Source: Tubulanus polymorphus | Lineage: Eukaryota; Nemertea; Palaeonemertea; Tubulaniformes; Tubulanidae | Direction of reading: 5' to 3' | Assembly (NCBI RefSeq): GCF_964204645.1 | Contig: NC_134036.1 | Span: forward strand, 2,841,501-2,905,500 | Length of the DNA stretch: 64,000 nt | Shown here: positions 12,617-23,628 of the stretch, one piece after another | How positions within the stretch are numbered: the first letter of the stretch is position 1 | How the letters are laid out: the number at the start of each line of letters is the position of its first letter | The notes under the pieces: model-generated | Databases searched by the model: none | The model's input: the letters and a program-made list of their open reading frames with translations, nothing else | Told to the model about the DNA's origin: nothing | Position numbers and translations under genes: made by a program

Positions 12617-14401
12617 CTATGACTGTCCGCTGACGCACATGCGCAAAAAACTGAAATGTCCTTTTCGATCGCCGTTCGTCGATGACGTCATCTTTTTCGA
12701 CGATTTCGGAGACGATTTTCTCGACGGAAGACTCAATTTACGTTTCATTTTCTTCGATTGATTCGGTTCCAATACGGCCAGTATGGCCTCGTCGAAAACG
12801 TCCTTCAAACCGATCTGCGTCAAGGCCGAACACTCGACGTATTTCACGGCGCCGATTTTCTTCGCCAGGGCTTCGCCTTGTTCGGGAGTGGTCGGTTTGT
12901 GATTCGATTTCTGCAATCTGCGAATGGTTTTTTCGTCGGTGCGCAGGTCGTTTTGGGTACCGACTAGAATGAAGTTCGTATTTGGGCAGTACTGACGAAT
13001 TTCGGGCACCCAATGCTCGTGTACGTTCGCGTATGACGAAGGACTGGCAATCGAGAAACAGACGAGGACCACATCGGAGCCCGGATAGGTCAAGGCACGC
13101 AGCCGATCGAATGCCTCTTGTCCGGCCGTGTCGAACAATCCCAGACAATACAGAGTACCGTGTATGTTGATATTCACTGAAAAATGTAAAAAAAACATCA
13201 TGAAATCCCTCATTCTGAATTTAAAAAAAAATGTTTTAGAAGACATAAACAGTGCGAAATTCGGAAAGATTAGATCAGAAGATTTCTCACTAGAAGTCCC
13301 CCTTCCATAGATAGTCAGTTGTATGCAGGGCTTTTCTAACATTTCCCTTAAAATTGTGGAACAAGTTTCCAGTCAGCTTGCGTGACAGTTCATTTTATTG
13401 TGTCTGAGATAAGTTTTTTTTTTCGAATTAAAGGAGGCATTGCTGCATCATCAGTAAAGCACTCCCGGCAGAGTCACCAAATATAGCGCTATAAAAGCAT
13501 AATTTTTATCATTATAAAGTAATTTTGTTACGTTGTTCTGTTCGTGAGATCATCTGGAAAATTTTCGACAACGCCTCTTGAATATGTTGAAAGATATCTA
13601 TATGAAAATCATCGAATGTATCAAGTATTTCTAGTTAGGAAAATCCTTCTTTAACGAATTGCCAATGCTGTTAGGTTTACGTGCCTAAATAGAAAGCGCT
13701 GCGACGCTTTGCATCATTTGTTATTATACTATTTCCAGGAAAACCACAATTTAGGCTGGGGAATTTTTTGTGTGTTGTTAGTTGTGGTTTCATTCATGGA
13801 AATAACCACGACAGACAATATTTTTACAGATAACTAACACACAGAGTTCCCGTATAGAGTGGGAAGTTCCGAGAACGTCATGGTAGAAAATAACGAGATG
13901 AATTGTCAAGTATTTCTCAACAATTTCATCCATGCATTTATAACCAGAATCCCACAATAATGAGGAAAAATAAAGTTCGAAAATACAGTATTCCTGAAGA
14001 TGTCTATTAGGATATAGTTGAAACGTTGAATAAACTGCACTAGCTCAAGGAATACAGTATTCCTGAAGATGACTATTAGGATATAGTCAAAACGCAGAAT
14101 AAAATACACTAGCTCTAGTAAAACATTTCGGACTTTATTTCTTTTCATTAATGTGGGAATCACCCATAAAATTATTCGACCCAGATTATTGAACTGTTTC
14201 CAAATCCCCTCCTCGAATCGCATCTCGCTTACCGGCATAATTATCGAATACAGTCGGCACGTAGCTCGTCGGAAACCTATTCGAAGCATAACTGATCAAC
14301 ATACAAGTTTTACCAATAGCTCCGTCCCCGACTACAGTACATTTTAGAATATTTTCCGAACATGTCGGTAAGACCGTATCACAACCGCGACCATAATCCA
14401 T
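12617..14401 (-). CDS. Rho-family small GTPase, Cdc42/TC10 (RHOQ/RHOJ)-like, complete, two exons
   Basis: GTP-binding switch of the Rho family, expected to act on actin and polarity at membranes. Exons: 14401-14233 and 13176-12617, GT-AG, phase 1, giving 242 aa. Visible motifs: an extended N-terminus of about 20 residues as in TC10/TCL; P-loop GDGAIGKT (25-32); switch I around [14 protein letters not shown] with Thr50; switch [14 protein letters not shown] with Gln76; base-recognition TQNDL (130-134); ECSAL (171-175); and a Rho insert helix region ~136-150. Odd points: Ala-Phe where Cdc42/TC10 have Asp-Tyr after DTAGQE, and a tail ~50 residues long that is Lys/Arg/Ser rich. The end is CVSGQS, so there is no C-terminal CAAX box. 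Membrane attachment would need the basic tail, acylation of Cys237, or an alternative last exon. Closest subfamily is inferred by eye; RhoU/V-like or a lineage-specific Rho are alternatives. Confidence 0.9.
13978..14125. repeat. two tandem hairpin repeats in the Rho gene intron
   Basis: Two ~66-bp copies each read aatacagtattcctgaaga, then a short stem (gactat/atagtc in the second, degraded in the first), then (g/a)aaacg, then aataaa, then cactagctc. The order ctgaaga - hairpin - gaaac resembles the conserved core of hammerhead ribozymes (CUGANGA...GAAA). The third helix and cleavage site are not evident. A related hairpin plus gaaacgttg occurs at 8688-8714. Confidence 0.5.
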
Positions 14402-16931
14402 GTTGATATCTGCTGCTCTCTGTCGTCTGAGTTTCTATGACTACTGGTTTCTATGACTTCTGACTAATATTGTTGTGTGGTATCGTCAGTTACCGGAAGC
14501 TGAAGAGGTATAAAAATACAACACGATACTTAACAAAAATATATATACACTGAAATATATCCGCATTATATCAAAGTTGTTAGGAATTTTCTAGAAGCAA
14601 TAAATTGTTAAAAGTAAAACAACCCTTGCAAATTTCCTTTATTTACCAGGCTTCCGACCTTTTATAATATGCCTACAATGTTTTCAAAATGATTTAATTT
14701 CATTGCATATGAGCCTTAAATCTGTCGATATGTGAACACTTCTCCCTAAAAGCTACCGCCAGTTTCTATGGGCATTTTTAAGGTTTCGGGGCGAGGTGAC
14801 ACGATTCAAGGCATTTGATTTATCTTTTTATGTCGAATGCATTATTATAGGTCGCATCTACAGGTACGACAAACAAACCCGTCCAATCGGCAACGTATTA
14901 TTACATCAAGTCTAGTCCCGTATGTGAAATGGGCTCAACTCACTAGCGAAACCTATCTATCAGGTGTATGAGTCATGAGCGTATACGGCTAGTATAGTGG
15001 GAACGCCCTGGATTGTCGAGTAGCTCGGCTGTACACAGCCGGCCGCCGATACGATATAGCACGATTCATAATTATGAATTGACAAAGCTTTTGTCTCCCT
15101 CGTTCAAACTGGTGACAATAGTTGAAATGGAAAATGTCCCCCGATGCTGGTGAAAGAGCATCAGCATCGTCATAATATCGTGATACCTTAGCAGATGTTC
15201 TCCTTTGAGATTGGCTAAGAATGACTCAAATAATTAATATAGTTCGTTATCAGCACAAAACGACAAACGGTTTAATCATTGGTTTTTATCGTTTATTCAT
15301 GTCGAAAGAACTATTTTATGAACATTTTAAGAAGGCCCACGAAACATTTATTTAATGACTGGCAAGAGATATGAATAAATAAAGTTATATCATCACCCAT
15401 AACAAATAACCGAAATAAATGACAGAACACGTCTACACTTCGCTTTCTTGAAGTATGAAAATAACTGGGATGTGATCGCCTTTTGCCATATGGTTGTAAA
15501 GTAACAAAGGAAGTATGTGAGTGAGATAGAAACACGCTATGATAGAAACGGAAGAAAGGAAACACTGGTTTTGTTTCGGCGAAGATGCCGCTGGCATAGT
15601 TCATTTATACGAGTCTTGTAGTAAACATCGAGAGATAGCGAATGGACAAAACTACGGCTCTAGTTCTAAATAATCACATTTCATTATTCATTTTCTACTT
15701 ACTGTCCAGAGTTCTGACCAGATAATTCCTCCTTGCAAAAGGCGTCGAGTATATAGTACGAGGTGAAACACTCTTTCTATTTCTACTCCTACTAATCAGG
15801 TATTGACGGTAACACCCGGTGTTCGATCAGTCATTATTTACTATGCTAGACGCGTGGCGCTTCAAAATAGAGATGGTGACTCATATTGACGAACGATCGC
15901 AGCGAGACAACCTTCTAGCGTGCACGCGGGCCGCGCGTCCCTCTAGTGTGTGCCCAGTTAATCAGAAAAGAAGAGAATAAAACTTTTTTAAAGGTTTTTA
16001 TGTCTTTTAGTAAAATAATTGTCATGGAAGCTAGCGAAAAAGTCAGCCAACAATTATGGGATTCGAATCCACTCCAGTGACCGTATTTTGCACATTGCGA
16101 AAATAAACAAACGAAGACATCGTTTGAAGGGTTAGTTTCAGGCTGCAGATTCTACTGTTTTTGTAAATATAAGATACTCGCTTCCCTGTGCATACTATCA
16201 ATAATAAATCCTGTACTACATGTATATATACTATCAATCATAAATCGTTTAAATTTAACTATCAGAAGATCATCCACAAATGTTTTTTCTTCTCTCAAGT
16301 TTTTCGATACACGATTCGACAACAATAGAACATCGCGTGTTAAGGGCGTAAAAGTAGTTCTGGTCACCGTTTCGGGAATTACAAACATAACGCGGTCGAT
16401 GACTCCCGAGCCAATCATGAAAACTTTACTTTCAACAAATATTTACTAAAAATGCAAAATGACCCGAAGGCATCGAAAGCTTCACGAATGGAACATCTGC
16501 AAAAGTAAGTATAAATCGCGAATATCATCATTACTAAACAATATTATATACAAATTTGTATCAGTTTAAATTTTGTTACTTCCATTTAATTTTACACCGA
16601 ACTCGATAACCAGTCAAACTATTTCGGCGAAAAACTGATTTCGATTGTTCGTCCGTCCGTTCGTCAGTGTGCCGGCGGTGGTTGTTCGAAAAACGACTAA
16701 GTGATGAAATGATATTTCAACTTCACAGAAATACTCATATTCATCCATAACATTTGTTTAACGGCCATGTGTTTCACGATTTCATTTGACACTTTTTACT
16801 CCTATTGTTTTAGATCGGCCTCTTCTATGAGTTCAGCCACTAGGCTTGTCGATATCCCCTCTATCCATTGATTGCCATTATTATGTTTAAATTAATTGTT
16901 TGTGATTCATTATGCTTAGATAAATAAAGAC
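14402..16931. other. upstream region of the Rho gene, no gene recognised
   Basis: No exon with family resemblance. Minus-strand frames at 15311-15604 (97 aa) and 16152-16418 (88 aa) start with ATG but have no recognisable domain, signal peptide or conserved motif, and are not called. A short GC-richer patch around 15900-15950 might be promoter-like for an unseen transcript. Confidence 0.4.
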
Positions 16932-16954
16932 TATTATAATTATTATTATCATTA

Positions 16955-16988
<34 letters not shown>

Positions 16989-17008
16989 CATTATTATTAT
17001 TATTATTA
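16932..17008. repeat. (ATT)n microsatellite
   Basis: Imperfect run of att/tta triplets with two atc interruptions. The Leu or Ile runs read from it are artefacts. Confidence 0.9.
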
Positions 17009-17547
17009 CCGAAAATACATGAAGAGGATGTATTTTTGTTATTACTTTATGCTTGTTTATATTCATCAATCGTGTTTTTTATGTTCAGAGCACAGATTAT
17101 TACCAGTTATGCGCTATATAAGCTATATTTCGAGATGTTTCAAGATTCTATAATGTATGGCTGTATGGCTTTGTACAACACCGATTTTTTTCTCTAAATC
17201 TTTGTATTGGTATTCGACATATTCCTATCAGTGCAGGACGTCAACTAAAGCAGGCGGGTGGGCAGGCAGGCAGTGCTATGCGCTTGAGCCAATTCTTTAG
17301 TTTGTGAAATATCAGTAATCAAATTTATTAAGACTAATGGTAACGAAAATTTTTACAAAAACAGAGTTCGAAAAAATCTTATCAAACTTAACGTAAAACG
17401 CGGAATTGGACGCTGATGCGTTCCTCGCGCCGTGGATAGAACGGCGCATCCTAGCGATAGCCGTGAAAACATCCACCGACGAACCATGAACAGTAAACAA
17501 CCCGATTATTGATTTATTATTTATTTATTTTTATCTACTCGCAGTTT

Positions 17548-17553
17548 TATTGA
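17548..17553 (-). other. polyadenylation hexamer for ICK gene 1
   Basis: AATAAA on the minus strand about 155 bp past the stop at 17708. It is conserved in unit 2 at 19666-19671 but changed to TATAAA-type in unit 3, while the surrounding ctcgcagttttattgaatct block is shared. Confidence 0.5.
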
Positions 17554-17707
17554 ATCTAATTATAACACGACATTTGACGATTGAGTTACAAATATAAATT
17601 CAATTCGAGCTTTTCCATAGTCAGTCAGTAACATGGCTGTAGTTCATAATCGGATTTTTCCCAAACCACCACAAGTATATCCGATTATAAAGCATTATCG
17701 CCAACGA

Positions 17708-18626
17708 TTAGTAACATACACGGTCATAATAATCACAACCTAAACTACCGCAACAATCAGAAGTTACGTTACATTTCTCGTTGTCCCCTTTGCACCCTAT
17801 ATAAAAAAATGCATGATAAACTAAAATGGAATTTTGAAGTGTAACACTTTTTTTAACCGAAATTGAAGAAATAATTACACCCATCTTGGATGTTGGGATG
17901 TTGAGCGACTGATGATCCCAACATAACGTGGATCCAAGATCCAAGATAACGTTTTCATAACCTTAGTGTCTGATGTACCACACGTTAATTGTATCACACT
18001 AGGATCGTCAAGCGCCGGAGATCTCTGTGGAGACAACCACTGCCAGGACTTGGGTGAGCCTGGCTTAGGAAAGTAACACACACAGTGGTTAAATTTACCG
18101 ATCATTTTATGTCAGAATCAACTAAGATCTCCAGGGCCCGGTTCTATAGACTGGTATTACCTTTAACCCGGAGGCTAATTCAATTGATAATAAATTCAAT
18201 TAGCCCCCGGGTTAAAGGTTATACTACTACCAGTCTATAATACAGGGCCCAACAAATATCGATCTTTCAAAATTTCATAACGTCGACGGTGCTTGGGTTC
18301 ATACGTGTTTACAATAGGCTTCGGATTATCCTACCCCCCAGTTCATAATGCCTGGATCCACCGCAAGGATGATGCCATGTCAACCAATCAGATACAAAAG
18401 AATGTTATATAGGAGATACATGTGTATAAGAACAATATTATGTGCGTCAATGATTTTATGTCGGAATATAGGTTTTATCTCTGAAATGCTTAAAAATTGA
18501 TCCGTTCAATCGATAAACTAAATAGATTAATAATTGTCTCAGCCGCTACTCACCTGCAGCTAATGACACGGCACTGGCCACAATCACAACGACAGCATAT
18601 ACGCGAGTCACTAAATAAGCCATCAT
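17708..18626 (-). CDS. secreted inhibitor-cystine-knot (ICK) peptide 1, two exons
   Basis: Exons 18626-18554 (signal peptide) and 17796-17708 (mature peptide), donor GTGAGT and acceptor TATAG, phase 1, 53 aa in all. Exon 1 begins with two Met codons, and the first is taken as start. It has a hydrophobic core rich in Val/Ala and ends in small residues (SLAA), so cleavage would fall at the exon junction. Exon 2 encodes about 29 residues with six cysteines spaced C-X6-C-X5-CC-X4-C-X6-C, the ICK framework. Families with this frame include venom and mucus ion-channel peptides of spiralians, antimicrobial knottins and ligands. The target cannot be read from sequence. No propeptide exon is needed by the phases. 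The intron (757 bp) is longer than in copies 2 and 3 because of two inserted repeats. Confidence 0.78.
17962..18060 (-). repeat. short interspersed element inserted in ICK gene 1 intron
   Basis: About 98 bp (from tgatgtaccacacg through cactaggatcgtcaagcgcc to gacttgggtgagcc) absent from the matching point of the ICK 2 intron near 20064. Further copies lie at about 26281-26385 (same orientation) and 37018-37145 (opposite orientation, inside an MCC intron). It is therefore a dispersed element. Confidence 0.6.
18134..18250. mobile_element. 117-bp MITE in ICK gene 1 intron
   Basis: Arms of ~50 bp form an imperfect palindrome. The left arm starts gggcccggttctatagac and contains ctttaacccg; the right arm ends gtctataatacagggccc with cgggttaaagg. 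A left-half copy sits at ~26450-26497, and a right-end remnant at ~24576-24602 lies in ICK gene 3's intron. Confidence 0.7.
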
Positions 18627-19570
18627 TTTCAACGCCTAGATTTAAAATGATTATAATAGCAATTTACAGTCTACAATAGGCTCTCATTTCATCAGTTAAT
18701 TTACCAGGTTTAAAGAAATTGTGCTGTTTCAGAAAAAGAGCAATTGTTTGTAGATACGGTGTAAAGCAGCGATAACGAGTTTTCTGCATTGGCTGGTTTG
18801 AATATCGTACTATGAAGCGTAGAGTTTCGTCAAAATTAATCGCATCAGTTCGAAATGGTGAGAATAAAAGTAATCATTAATTCACGAATATTTGGTATAT
18901 ATAAAAAATCCTTATAGAATATACTACTATACAAGACCGCATGATTAGATTAGTGACACGTAGCGAACAATCGTTCCTCATCTCAGTTATAAGAAAATTT
19001 TGGTTATGAATTTCACGCAGATCAAATCAAAATAGTCATCGGTTGATATCTGGATCGCTTGCTATCACCATACGTACGTTTATCTTCTTGCGGTTTTGCC
19101 TTTGCGTTAAGTCCAGTTGCTGCATTGAATATAGGAACCTTTATGTAAAAAATTTCGCTCATCGATTTTAATTTCCTGATATTTAAACACACTATTTGCT
19201 TTCTATTCAGGTTCTATTCAATTTGCCGGGTGTTAACTTCAGCAGCACTTGAATGCAGAGAACGGGTGACATATGAAACTATTTCGTTCGATATATTTTT
19301 CATTGAAAATTTAATTTCCAATCATATTTTCGTTAACTATAAACAACGTATTCATCCATGCAAAATTAAACCCGAAAACTGTGGGGACTTGATCCAAGAG
19401 ACAAAATAAACTCACATAACTTTTCATATTCGATATTCTCGGGCGACTTTGTGCAATATGGAAATAATCTATACTACTAAGCTATTATTTCTTTCTCAGT
19501 AATTTGATCGATTTTTCTGCGCGAAGTTGAGAGTCCAATTCGAGACATTTTTCCGGCAGCATGTCAGAAG

Positions 19571-19633
19571 ATGCCACTGAACGAAACAGTCGTCGCAGAT
19601 GCCCTACTGGTCGATCATCGCATTAAACATTAA
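19571..19633 (+). pseudogene. GPCR 5' fragment (remnant 1)
   Basis: A short frame (M-P-L-N-E-T... 20 residues) nearly identical to the starts of the fragments at 21587 and 27417. It breaks off at the junction with the next duplication unit before the PYRWD motif. About 130 bp of shared upstream sequence (from ctcgggcgactttgtgcaat) precedes it in all three places. Non-functional alone. Confidence 0.5.
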
Positions 19634-19827
19634 ACAACCCGATCATTGAATTATTTACTCGCAGTTTTATTGAATCTAATTATAACACGAAATTTGACGA
19701 CTGAGTTACAAATATAAATTCAATTCAAGCTTTTCCATAGTCAGTCAGTAACATGGCTGAAGTTCATAATCGGATTTTTCCCGAACCACCACAAGTATAT
19801 CCGATTATAAAGCATTATCGCCAACGA

Positions 19828-20533
19828 TTAGCAACATAATCCACTATTACACTGTGTGATGCAGCAGTCAGAATCTACGGAACATTTCCTGTATTTCTCT
19901 TTGCAGCCTATACCAAAAAAGCGTAATAAACTAAAATGAAAATTTGAAGTGAAACACTTTTTTTTAACATAAATTGAAGAAACAATTAATCCCATCTCCC
20001 CAGATGTTGGGCGACGTGGTGATCCTGGCGTCACGTGGATCCAAAATAACGTTTTCACAACCTGGCTTAGGCATACAGTGGTAAAATGTTACCGGTCATA
20101 TTGTTGCAGAATCAACCTAGGTGTCCAACAGAAAATTATTGATTTTTCAAAATGTTATAACGACGACGGTGGTCGGGTTCGTATGTGTTTACAATAGGCT
20201 TCGGATTATCCTAAACCCCCCCTCCCCCCAATTCATAGTGCCTGGATTCACCGCACAGATGATGCCATGTCAACCAATCAGACACAAACGAATGTTCTAC
20301 AGGAAATACATGTGTGTAAGAACAATATTTTGCGCGTCAATGATTTTTGTCAGAATATAGGTTTTATCTCTGAAATGCTTAAAAATTGATCCGTTCAATC
20401 GACAATCTATATAGATTAATCATTGTCTTAGTCGTTACTCACCTGGAGCAAATGATACGGCACTGACCACATCAACACTGATCACAGCAAGAGCGTATAC
20501 ACTTAATAAGCGAGTCACTAAATAAACCATCAT
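19828..20533 (-). CDS. secreted inhibitor-cystine-knot (ICK) peptide 2, two exons
   Basis: Exons 20533-20443 and 19907-19828, phase 1, 56 aa. The signal exon is six residues longer than in copies 1 and 3 through an in-frame insertion but keeps the MM-YLVTR start and the GTGAGT donor. The mature exon encodes about 26 residues with spacing C-X6-C-X5-CC-X3-C-X4-CC. This is the six-cysteine ICK frame plus a seventh cysteine at the very C-terminus. The mature part begins Gly-Cys, as in copies 1 and 3. The odd cysteine could make a dimer or simply be unpaired. Apart from cysteines and a few residues the mature peptide differs strongly from copy 1, although the flanking intron is highly similar. Confidence 0.75.
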
Positions 20534-21586
20534 TTTCAACGCCTAGACTTAAAATGAATATAATAGCAATTTACAGTCTACAATAGGCTCTCATTTCATC
20601 AGTTAATTTACCAGGTTTGAAGTAATAGTGCTGTTTCAGAAAAAAGCAATTGCTTGTAGATACGGTGTAAAGCAGCGATAACGGGTTTTCTGCATTGCTG
20701 GCTTGGAAATCGTACTACGAAGCGTAGAGTTTCGTCAAAATTAATCGCATCAATTCGAAACGGCGAGAATAAAAGTAATCAATTCACAAATATTTGGTAT
20801 ATATCAAAATCCTTATAGAATATACAACTATACAAGACAGTATGATTAGATTAGTGACACGTAGCGAACAATCGTTCCTCATCTCAGTTATAAGAAAATT
20901 TTCGTTATGAATTTTATGCAGATCAAATCATAATAGCCGTCGGTTGATATCTTGAAATACTTTGAATTGATACTATATTATATTAGACGGTATGACCAGT
21001 CATTGAGAATTCGTTAACCGCTTGCTATCTCTATGTTATCTACTTACGGTTTTTTGATATCTCCATGTTATCTACTTACGATTTCGTCTTTTTGATGATA
21101 CATTCAATCAGGGAAGTGATTCAGCATTCACACTTCTCTGAACATAGGAACCTTAATGTAGAAAGTTCGCTCATCACTTTTACACTCCTGATATTTAACA
21201 CTATTTGCTTTCTATTCAGGTTCTATTCACTTTGCCGGGATCTAATTTCAGCAATTGAATCCAGAGAGGGAACGGGTGAAATATGAAACTATTTCGTCTG
21301 ATATATATTTTTAATGAAAATCTAATATCCGATAACATTTTAGTTAACTATATATAAAGAACGTATTCATGCATGCAAAATTAAACCCGAAAACTGTGGG
21401 GACTTGATCCAAGAGACAAAATAAACTCACATAACTTTTCATATTCGATATTCTCGGGCGACTTTGTGCAATATGGAAATAATCTATATACTACTAAGCT
21501 GTTATTTCTTTCTCAGTTATTTGATCGATTTTCTGCGCGAAGTTGAGAGTCCAATTCGGAACATTTTTCCGGCAGCATGTCAGAAG

Positions 21587-21673
21587 ATGCCACTAAACGA
21601 AACAGTCATCGCAGATGCCCTACTGGTCGACCATCGCAAACAGTGGCTGAGATTGCCTTACCGCTGGGACTAA
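21587..21673 (+). pseudogene. GPCR 5' fragment (remnant 2)
   Basis: 28 codons from ATG ending at a stop right after RLPYRWD. The intact receptor at 22555 has GRPYRWDFKLG at this point. The stop arises where gggacttta in the intact gene reads gggactaag here, after which similarity ends. A truncated receptor copy. Confidence 0.6.
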
Positions 21674-22554
21674 GTCCATCTTTGACGCCTGAGTTTTGAG
21701 TAGTTGTGAAATCATTTTGCAAAAATATCATACCTTTGAAATAAGATACTCATGAATTGAACGTCCGGTGATTGCCCGCTCTCAATTTTCCGTACGAAAA
21801 TTGTCCTCGCTACACCATCAGGTCTATCATTGCTCAGGTACGTTTTCATCGATTTCACGAGTGCGATGAAGAAGAAATGCTGTTGGCGACAATGAAGCAT
21901 ATCGAGTTTTGGAGATGAAAAATTTCTTGTGTAGATGAGAGGTGAAACCAGTGCCAGAACGAGAAGAAATTTCACATGCTCCTTGTAGATTTTTCATATT
22001 TTTTTGTGCGTAGTTTTTTTCAAGATGGCGGAAAAAATAATCAACAGAGAGTGGTGCCTTCAATCTGAGCGGAATTTCGGGAATAATTCAGAATAGTGGA
22101 AACAAAATTAACTGGGCCACAATTTACAACTAAAAGTTACTAAGCATTGATAGCCGATGTTGTATATAATTGGAAGTACTCGATTAGAAATTTGCGAGGA
22201 TAGCCACTGAAAAGGAGATGAATACGTCTCTTGTGTAGAGGTTAATACATAATGCGTAGAAGTAAAGAAAAGTAAATATATCCTCCAGAAAATGATTATT
22301 CCATCGGGCCACAATTTGCTATTTGAGATTGTATAAAAGTCGTTTTTTTCCAAGTGATTATTATCGAAATGAATGGAGTCGATGATGATGTTGTAACAAC
22401 AGTCGGATACCATTACTAGAATAATTACCATCGGGGCAAATTTTCCCGTATCATTGTGTACGTTCACTATCTTTTTCCTACTTTCAGAATCGATAGAAAG
22501 TATGTGGAGTTAAGCGGTTATTTCTAAGTGGACTATTATTGGCGATATACGAAG
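21674..22554. other. spacer upstream of the GPCR, no gene recognised
   Basis: Minus-strand frames at 21712-22063 and 22108-22467 lack a convincing ATG context or family similarity. A word gggccacaatttgc/gggccacaatttac occurs at 22111 and 22313 and again near 28803, so part is dispersed repeat. A tactttcag acceptor-like site ends at about 22486, which would allow a non-coding upstream exon for the receptor. Confidence 0.4.
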
Positions 22555-23628
22555 ATGTTTAATGGAACAACCACTCTAGATCCACGAGTTGATATGTGCA
22601 AATCGTGGCTCGGTAGGCCTTACCGATGGGACTTTAAATTGGGCGTCTACACCTATCTATTTTTTTATGGGGCATCGTCAATTTGTGGTATCACCTTCAA
22701 TGGTTTTACTATTTACGTGTTAGGAAAGTTGATAAACAACAGTTATTACCTTGTGAAAGTTCTGGCAATTCTTGACCTCTTGTACTGCGTGGCGGTGTTT
22801 GTGCTGTACCCCTTAAGAATGACCCACGTGTTTATCGTGTTGGGCGAGGTGGCGTTTCACCAAGACGACTGGATCTTCGGGAACGAGTATATCAGCGTAT
22901 CGGTCGCCATGTTCTACATGTTTCAGATGAGTCGTAATTGGGGCGTTGTTTTGATCAGCATCGAACGATTTATCATCGTTGTTTTCCCGTTAAAATCGCG
23001 AATGTTTTGGACGAGAAAAATAGTTAACTTAATAATTCTTTTCATAAATACTTCGTCATTTATGTTTTATCTACCACATCTATTTCCAGCCAGGTATTTT
23101 CGAATATTTTCTTGTAAAGGCAGTCAATTGTCCACTCTTACCGAACTAGGCACGATTCGTATAGATTATGGTACCCGTGTTTTGCGATATTGGCGAATAT
23201 TGATAACGAATAAAGTGGCTTCGTTTTTCTCTGTATTGATGCCCATATTTTCGTTGATTTTTCTGAACGGGATTCTAATTTCGGTTTTGTTTATACAGAA
23301 GGTTCGACGCCAAACGATCATTGGTGATAATTCGTCCACAAATACGTCAACTGAAGTTCAAGTTTTGCGCATGTCGTTCATCTTAGTTTTCATATTCATC
23401 ATTTTTGAATCCCCGATATTTGTCGAAAAATTATCATTAATAAAATTACTTGGATTTAGTTTTCTACGTATAAAAGGGATAGCTGACAATCATTCGTCTA
23501 TGCTGATTAGAAAGATGGCCATCGGTCTAACTGTCGTAGATTCTTGTGCTAACTTCTTTGCGTATTGTGCTACATATTCGAAATTCAGACTGAAAGTTCA
23601 AGAGTTATTGCGACGATGGTGTGAATAA
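22555..23628 (+). CDS. rhodopsin-class (class A) GPCR, single exon, divergent neuropeptide-receptor-like
   Basis: 357 aa with seven hydrophobic segments. The ATG at 22555 is preferred because the 27 nt of in-frame open sequence before it contains no ATG. Family marks: N-glycosylation site Asn3; Asn49 in TM1 (FNGFTIYVL); Asp74 in TM2 (LAILDLL); E-R-F at 137-139 in place of DRY, followed by FPLKSR; Pro230 in TM5; Pro287 in TM6; TM7 ending NFFAY (333-337) in place of NPxxY. No cysteine is seen at the usual top of TM3, although Cys187 is present in the second outer loop. The RNWxVVLISIERF helix-3 motif resembles FMRFamide/peptide-receptor-like GPCRs expanded in spiralians. The ligand is unknown. 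It lies between ICK genes 2 and 3 on the opposite strand, and truncated relatives flank it. Confidence 0.85.
   Translation: MFNGTTTLDPRVDMCKSWLGRPYRWDFKLGVYTYLFFYGASSICGITFNGFTIYVLGKLINNSYYLVKVLAILDLLYCVAVFVLYPLRMTHVFIVLGEVAFHQDDWIFGNEYISVSVAMFYMFQMSRNWGVVLISIERFIIVVFPLKSRMFWTRKIVNLIILFINTSSFMFYLPHLFPARYFRIFSCKGSQLSTLTELGTIRIDYGTRVLRYWRILITNKVASFFSVLMPIFSLIFLNGILISVLFIQKVRRQTIIGDNSSTNTSTEVQVLRMSFILVFIFIIFESPIFVEKLSLIKLLGFSFLRIKGIADNHSSMLIRKMAIGLTVVDSCANFFAYCATYSKFRLKVQELLRRWCE

Larger units (their letters stand above)
17385..19633. repeat. segmental duplication unit 1 (ICK gene 1 plus GPCR remnant)
   Basis: Blocks here recur in the same order in 19634-21673 and, with gaps, in 24118-27666. 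They are: the 3' flank (gcggaattggacgctgatg, then cattgatttattt), the ICK mature exon, the intron with ccatgtcaaccaatcaga, the signal exon, upstream sequence (gattagtgacacgtagcgaa) and a GPCR 5' fragment. The repeated order shows duplication of a module several kb long. Boundaries are approximate. Confidence 0.75.
19634..21673. repeat. segmental duplication unit 2 (ICK gene 2 plus GPCR remnant)
   Basis: Same block order as unit 1, without the two intron insertions. Long stretches such as the ICK intron (ccatgtcaaccaatcaga..., ttaaaaattgatccgttcaa) and the upstream block (gtgacacgtagcgaacaatc) match unit 1 closely. Confidence 0.75.

Noticed and set aside
15311-16418. Minus-strand frames of 97 and 88 codons
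   Set aside because: ATG-started but no motif, conserved repeat or splice partner could be seen.
21712-22467. Minus-strand frames, one beginning with a signal-like hydrophobic stretch
   Set aside because: The signal-like frame starts at GTG because the nearby ATG is followed at once by a stop; part of the region is dispersed repeat.
22528-22554. Nine extra N-terminal codons for the GPCR
   Set aside because: The frame there opens with GTG; the first ATG is at 22555.
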